Part shown: in pieces, positions 5,607-6,925 of the stretch
How the letters are laid out: every line of letters starts with the position of its first letter
How positions within the stretch are numbered: the stretch's first letter is position 1
Assembly (NCBI GenBank): GCA_009782655.1
Contig: WRIQ01000060.1
Span: 1-6,925 of the forward strand
Length of the DNA stretch: 6,925 bases
Direction: 5' to 3'
Origin: Prolixibacteraceae bacterium
GTDB lineage: Bacteria; Bacteroidota; Bacteroidia; Bacteroidales; Prolixibacteraceae
Notes under the pieces: generated by a model
What the model saw: only the letters and a program-made list of their open reading frames with translations
Told to the model about the DNA's origin: nothing
Database searches by the model: none
Made by a program: the position numbers and the translations under genes

Positions 5607-6925
5607 TTACTTCGCTTCTTTTTCCACCCTCGGCGCTTCGCTGACAATCTCGTCGGTGAGCGCTACCCTTAGCGCCTCAATTATATTTTTTACGAAATGG
5701 AATCTCAGACCTTTCAAATATTCGGGTTTTATCTCCTCTATGTCCTTGCGGTTTTCTTCCGAGAGGATAATCTCTCCGATTTCGGGGCGTTTGGCGGCCA
5801 GTATTTTTTCTTTGATTCCGCCCACGGGAAGCACTTTCCCGCGCAGCGTTATTTCGCCGGTCATGGCAACTCCCAGTTTCACTTTGCGGCGCGTAAACGC
5901 CGACGCCAGCGAAATGACCATGGTTATGCCTGCCGATGGGCCGTCTTTGGGAATGGCCCCTTCGGGTACATGCAGATGCACATTCCAACAGGGAAATACA
6001 TCGGGGTCGATATAGAGTTCTTCGGCGTGGCTTTTTATATATTCGAGCGCCAGCACCGCCGATTCTTTCATCACATCGCCGAGGTTTCCGGTAATAGTCA
6101 GGGCGCCTTTCCCCTTGCTGAGGCTGCTTTCGATGTAGAGAATTTCGCCGCCGGCCGCGGTCCAAGCCAAGCCCGTGACCACACCGGAAAATTCGTTCCC
6201 CTGATAGGCTTCCTTTGTATACTGAATGATGCCCAGATACTCCTTCATGTCGGCAACAGAAAGTTTTGACTTGTACTTTTGGCCGAAAGCCACTTTTTTA
6301 GCTACCCGTCGGCAGATGCGTGCAATTTTCTGATCCAGTTCGCGCACACCCGATTCGCGCGTGTAATGCTCAATAATGTATGCGATGACTTCGTCGCCGA
6401 GCTTCAAATCTTTGGGTGTGAGTCCGTGGTTTTCCAACTGTTTGGGAATGAGATGCCGTTTGGCAATTTCTATTTTTTCTTCCACTTGGTAGCCACTCAC
6501 CTCAATCAGTTCGAGGCGGTCGCGCAGCGGGGGAGCTATGGTTGACAGCGTGTTGGCTGTGGCAATAAACATCACTTTGCTCAAATCGTAATCCATATCT
6601 ATATAGTTGTCGTGGAATTCGCTGTTTTGCTCAGGATCGAGCACTTCGAGCAGCGCCGACGCAGGATCACCATGAAACTGTTTGGAGACTTTGTCTATTT
6701 CGTCCAGCACAAAAACAGGATTTGAGGATTTTGCTTTTTTGATGTTCTGCAAAATTCTGCCGGGCATGGCGCCGATGTATGTTTTGCGGTGTCCACGAAT
6801 TTCAGATTCGTCGTGCAGTCCACCCAGACTCATGCGTATATATTTTCTGCCCAAAGCGCGGGCAACCGATTTTCCCAGCGATGTTTTCCCCACACCCGGA
6901 GGGCCATAGAGGCAGAGGATGGGCG
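5607..6925 (-). CDS. lon: ATP-dependent Lon protease, C-terminal AAA+ and protease domains (5' end outside window)
   Basis: Lon is a cytoplasmic homohexameric AAA+ serine protease that unfolds and degrades damaged and regulatory proteins. About 439 codons are visible and the frame is open to the right edge, where it reads [13 protein letters not shown]: Walker A spans 6882-6905. The GTG at 6891-6893 is the Val inside Walker A, not a start. Numbering from that Val: Walker B FVLDEIDK (61-68), sensor 1 MFIATAN (108-114), arginine-finger region PLRDRLELI (122-130), sensor 2 region RESGVREL (179-186). In the protease domain the catalytic Ser is S320 in PKDGPSAG and the catalytic Lys is K363 in [10 protein letters not shown], 43 residues apart as in E. 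coli Lon (S679 and K722). All key residues are intact. The C-terminus ends in a short charged tail (PRVEKEAK). Missing are the N-terminal substrate-binding domain and coiled coil, roughly 350-380 residues. The promoter is outside the window, so heat-shock control cannot be judged. Confidence 0.98.
   Translation of the reverse strand, partial: PILCLYGPPGVGKTSLGKSVARALGRKYIRMSLGGLHDESEIRGHRKTYIGAMPGRILQNIKKAKSSNPVFVLDEIDKVSKQFHGDPASALLEVLDPEQNSEFHDNYIDMDYDLSKVMFIATANTLSTIAPPLRDRLELIEVSGYQVEEKIEIAKRHLIPKQLENHGLTPKDLKLGDEVIAYIIEHYTRESGVRELDQKIARICRRVAKKVAFGQKYKSKLSVADMKEYLGIIQYTKEAYQGNEFSGVVTGLAWTAAGGEILYIESSLSKGKGALTITGNLGDVMKESAVLALEYIKSHAEELYIDPDVFPCWNVHLHVPEGAIPKDGPSAGITMVISLASAFTRRKVKLGVAMTGEITLRGKVLPVGGIKEKILAAKRPEIGEIILSEENRKDIEEIKPEYLKGLRFHFVKNIIEALRVALTDEIVSEAPRVEKEAK

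Noticed and set aside
5697..6269. 190-codon plus-strand frame and a 162-codon minus-strand frame across lon
   Set aside because: Both overlap the Lon protease domain in other frames; the minus-strand one is Arg-rich and low in hydrophobic structure, typical of an out-of-frame reading.
6891..6893. Apparent GTG start for lon
   Set aside because: The codon is the Val of the Walker A sequence GPPGVGKTS; the frame continues to the window edge, so the real start is outside.

Overview
The window looks like an ordinary chromosomal housekeeping segment from a member of the Bacteroidota, most likely the order Bacteroidales. This rests on family content (a DUF3822-type protein, a short RecD/Dda-like helicase, a long HepA-type SNF2 protein with a family-specific N-terminal half, a Bacteroidota-like Lon), on A-rich gene leaders without well-placed Shine-Dalgarno sequences, and on one clean match to the Bacteroidota -7 promoter box (TAnnTTTG). 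No phage, transposon, CRISPR, rRNA or tRNA gene was seen.

Layout, left to right. (1) Bases 1-259, minus strand: the first 86 codons of a DUF3822 family protein that runs off the left edge. (2) 269-901, minus: a 210-residue protein with one N-terminal membrane anchor, probably co-transcribed with the DUF3822 gene (9-base gap). (3) 902-992: a 91-base divergent intergenic region that must serve both directions. (4) 993-2414, plus: a complete 473-residue superfamily 1B helicase with the RecD/Dda motif set. (5) 2415-2532: a short convergent gap without a clear terminator. (6) 2533-5454, minus: a complete ~973-residue SNF2 (Swi2/Snf2) ATPase. (7) 5458-5606: a 149-base gap. (8) 5607-6925, minus: the C-terminal ~439 residues (AAA+ and protease domains) of Lon, which runs off the right edge.

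How the genes relate. The helicase, the anchored protein and the DUF3822 gene form a block that I recall, without being able to check it here, as recurring in Bacteroidales, often with an rsmD-type 16S rRNA methyltransferase beyond DUF3822. Lon (protein quality control) and the SNF2 ATPase (remodelling of nucleic-acid or protein-DNA complexes) share a strand, but the 149-base gap makes a tight operon uncertain. Nothing in the window ties the five genes into one pathway.

I found no convincing new biological system. The best second-look items are a perfect 12-base inverted repeat followed by a T-rich tract, shaped like an intrinsic terminator, inside the start of the DUF3822 gene; a perfect 10-base stem at the very end of the SNF2 gene; a pseudopilin-like pattern at the N-terminus of the 210-residue protein; and the uncharacterised N-terminal half of the SNF2 protein.
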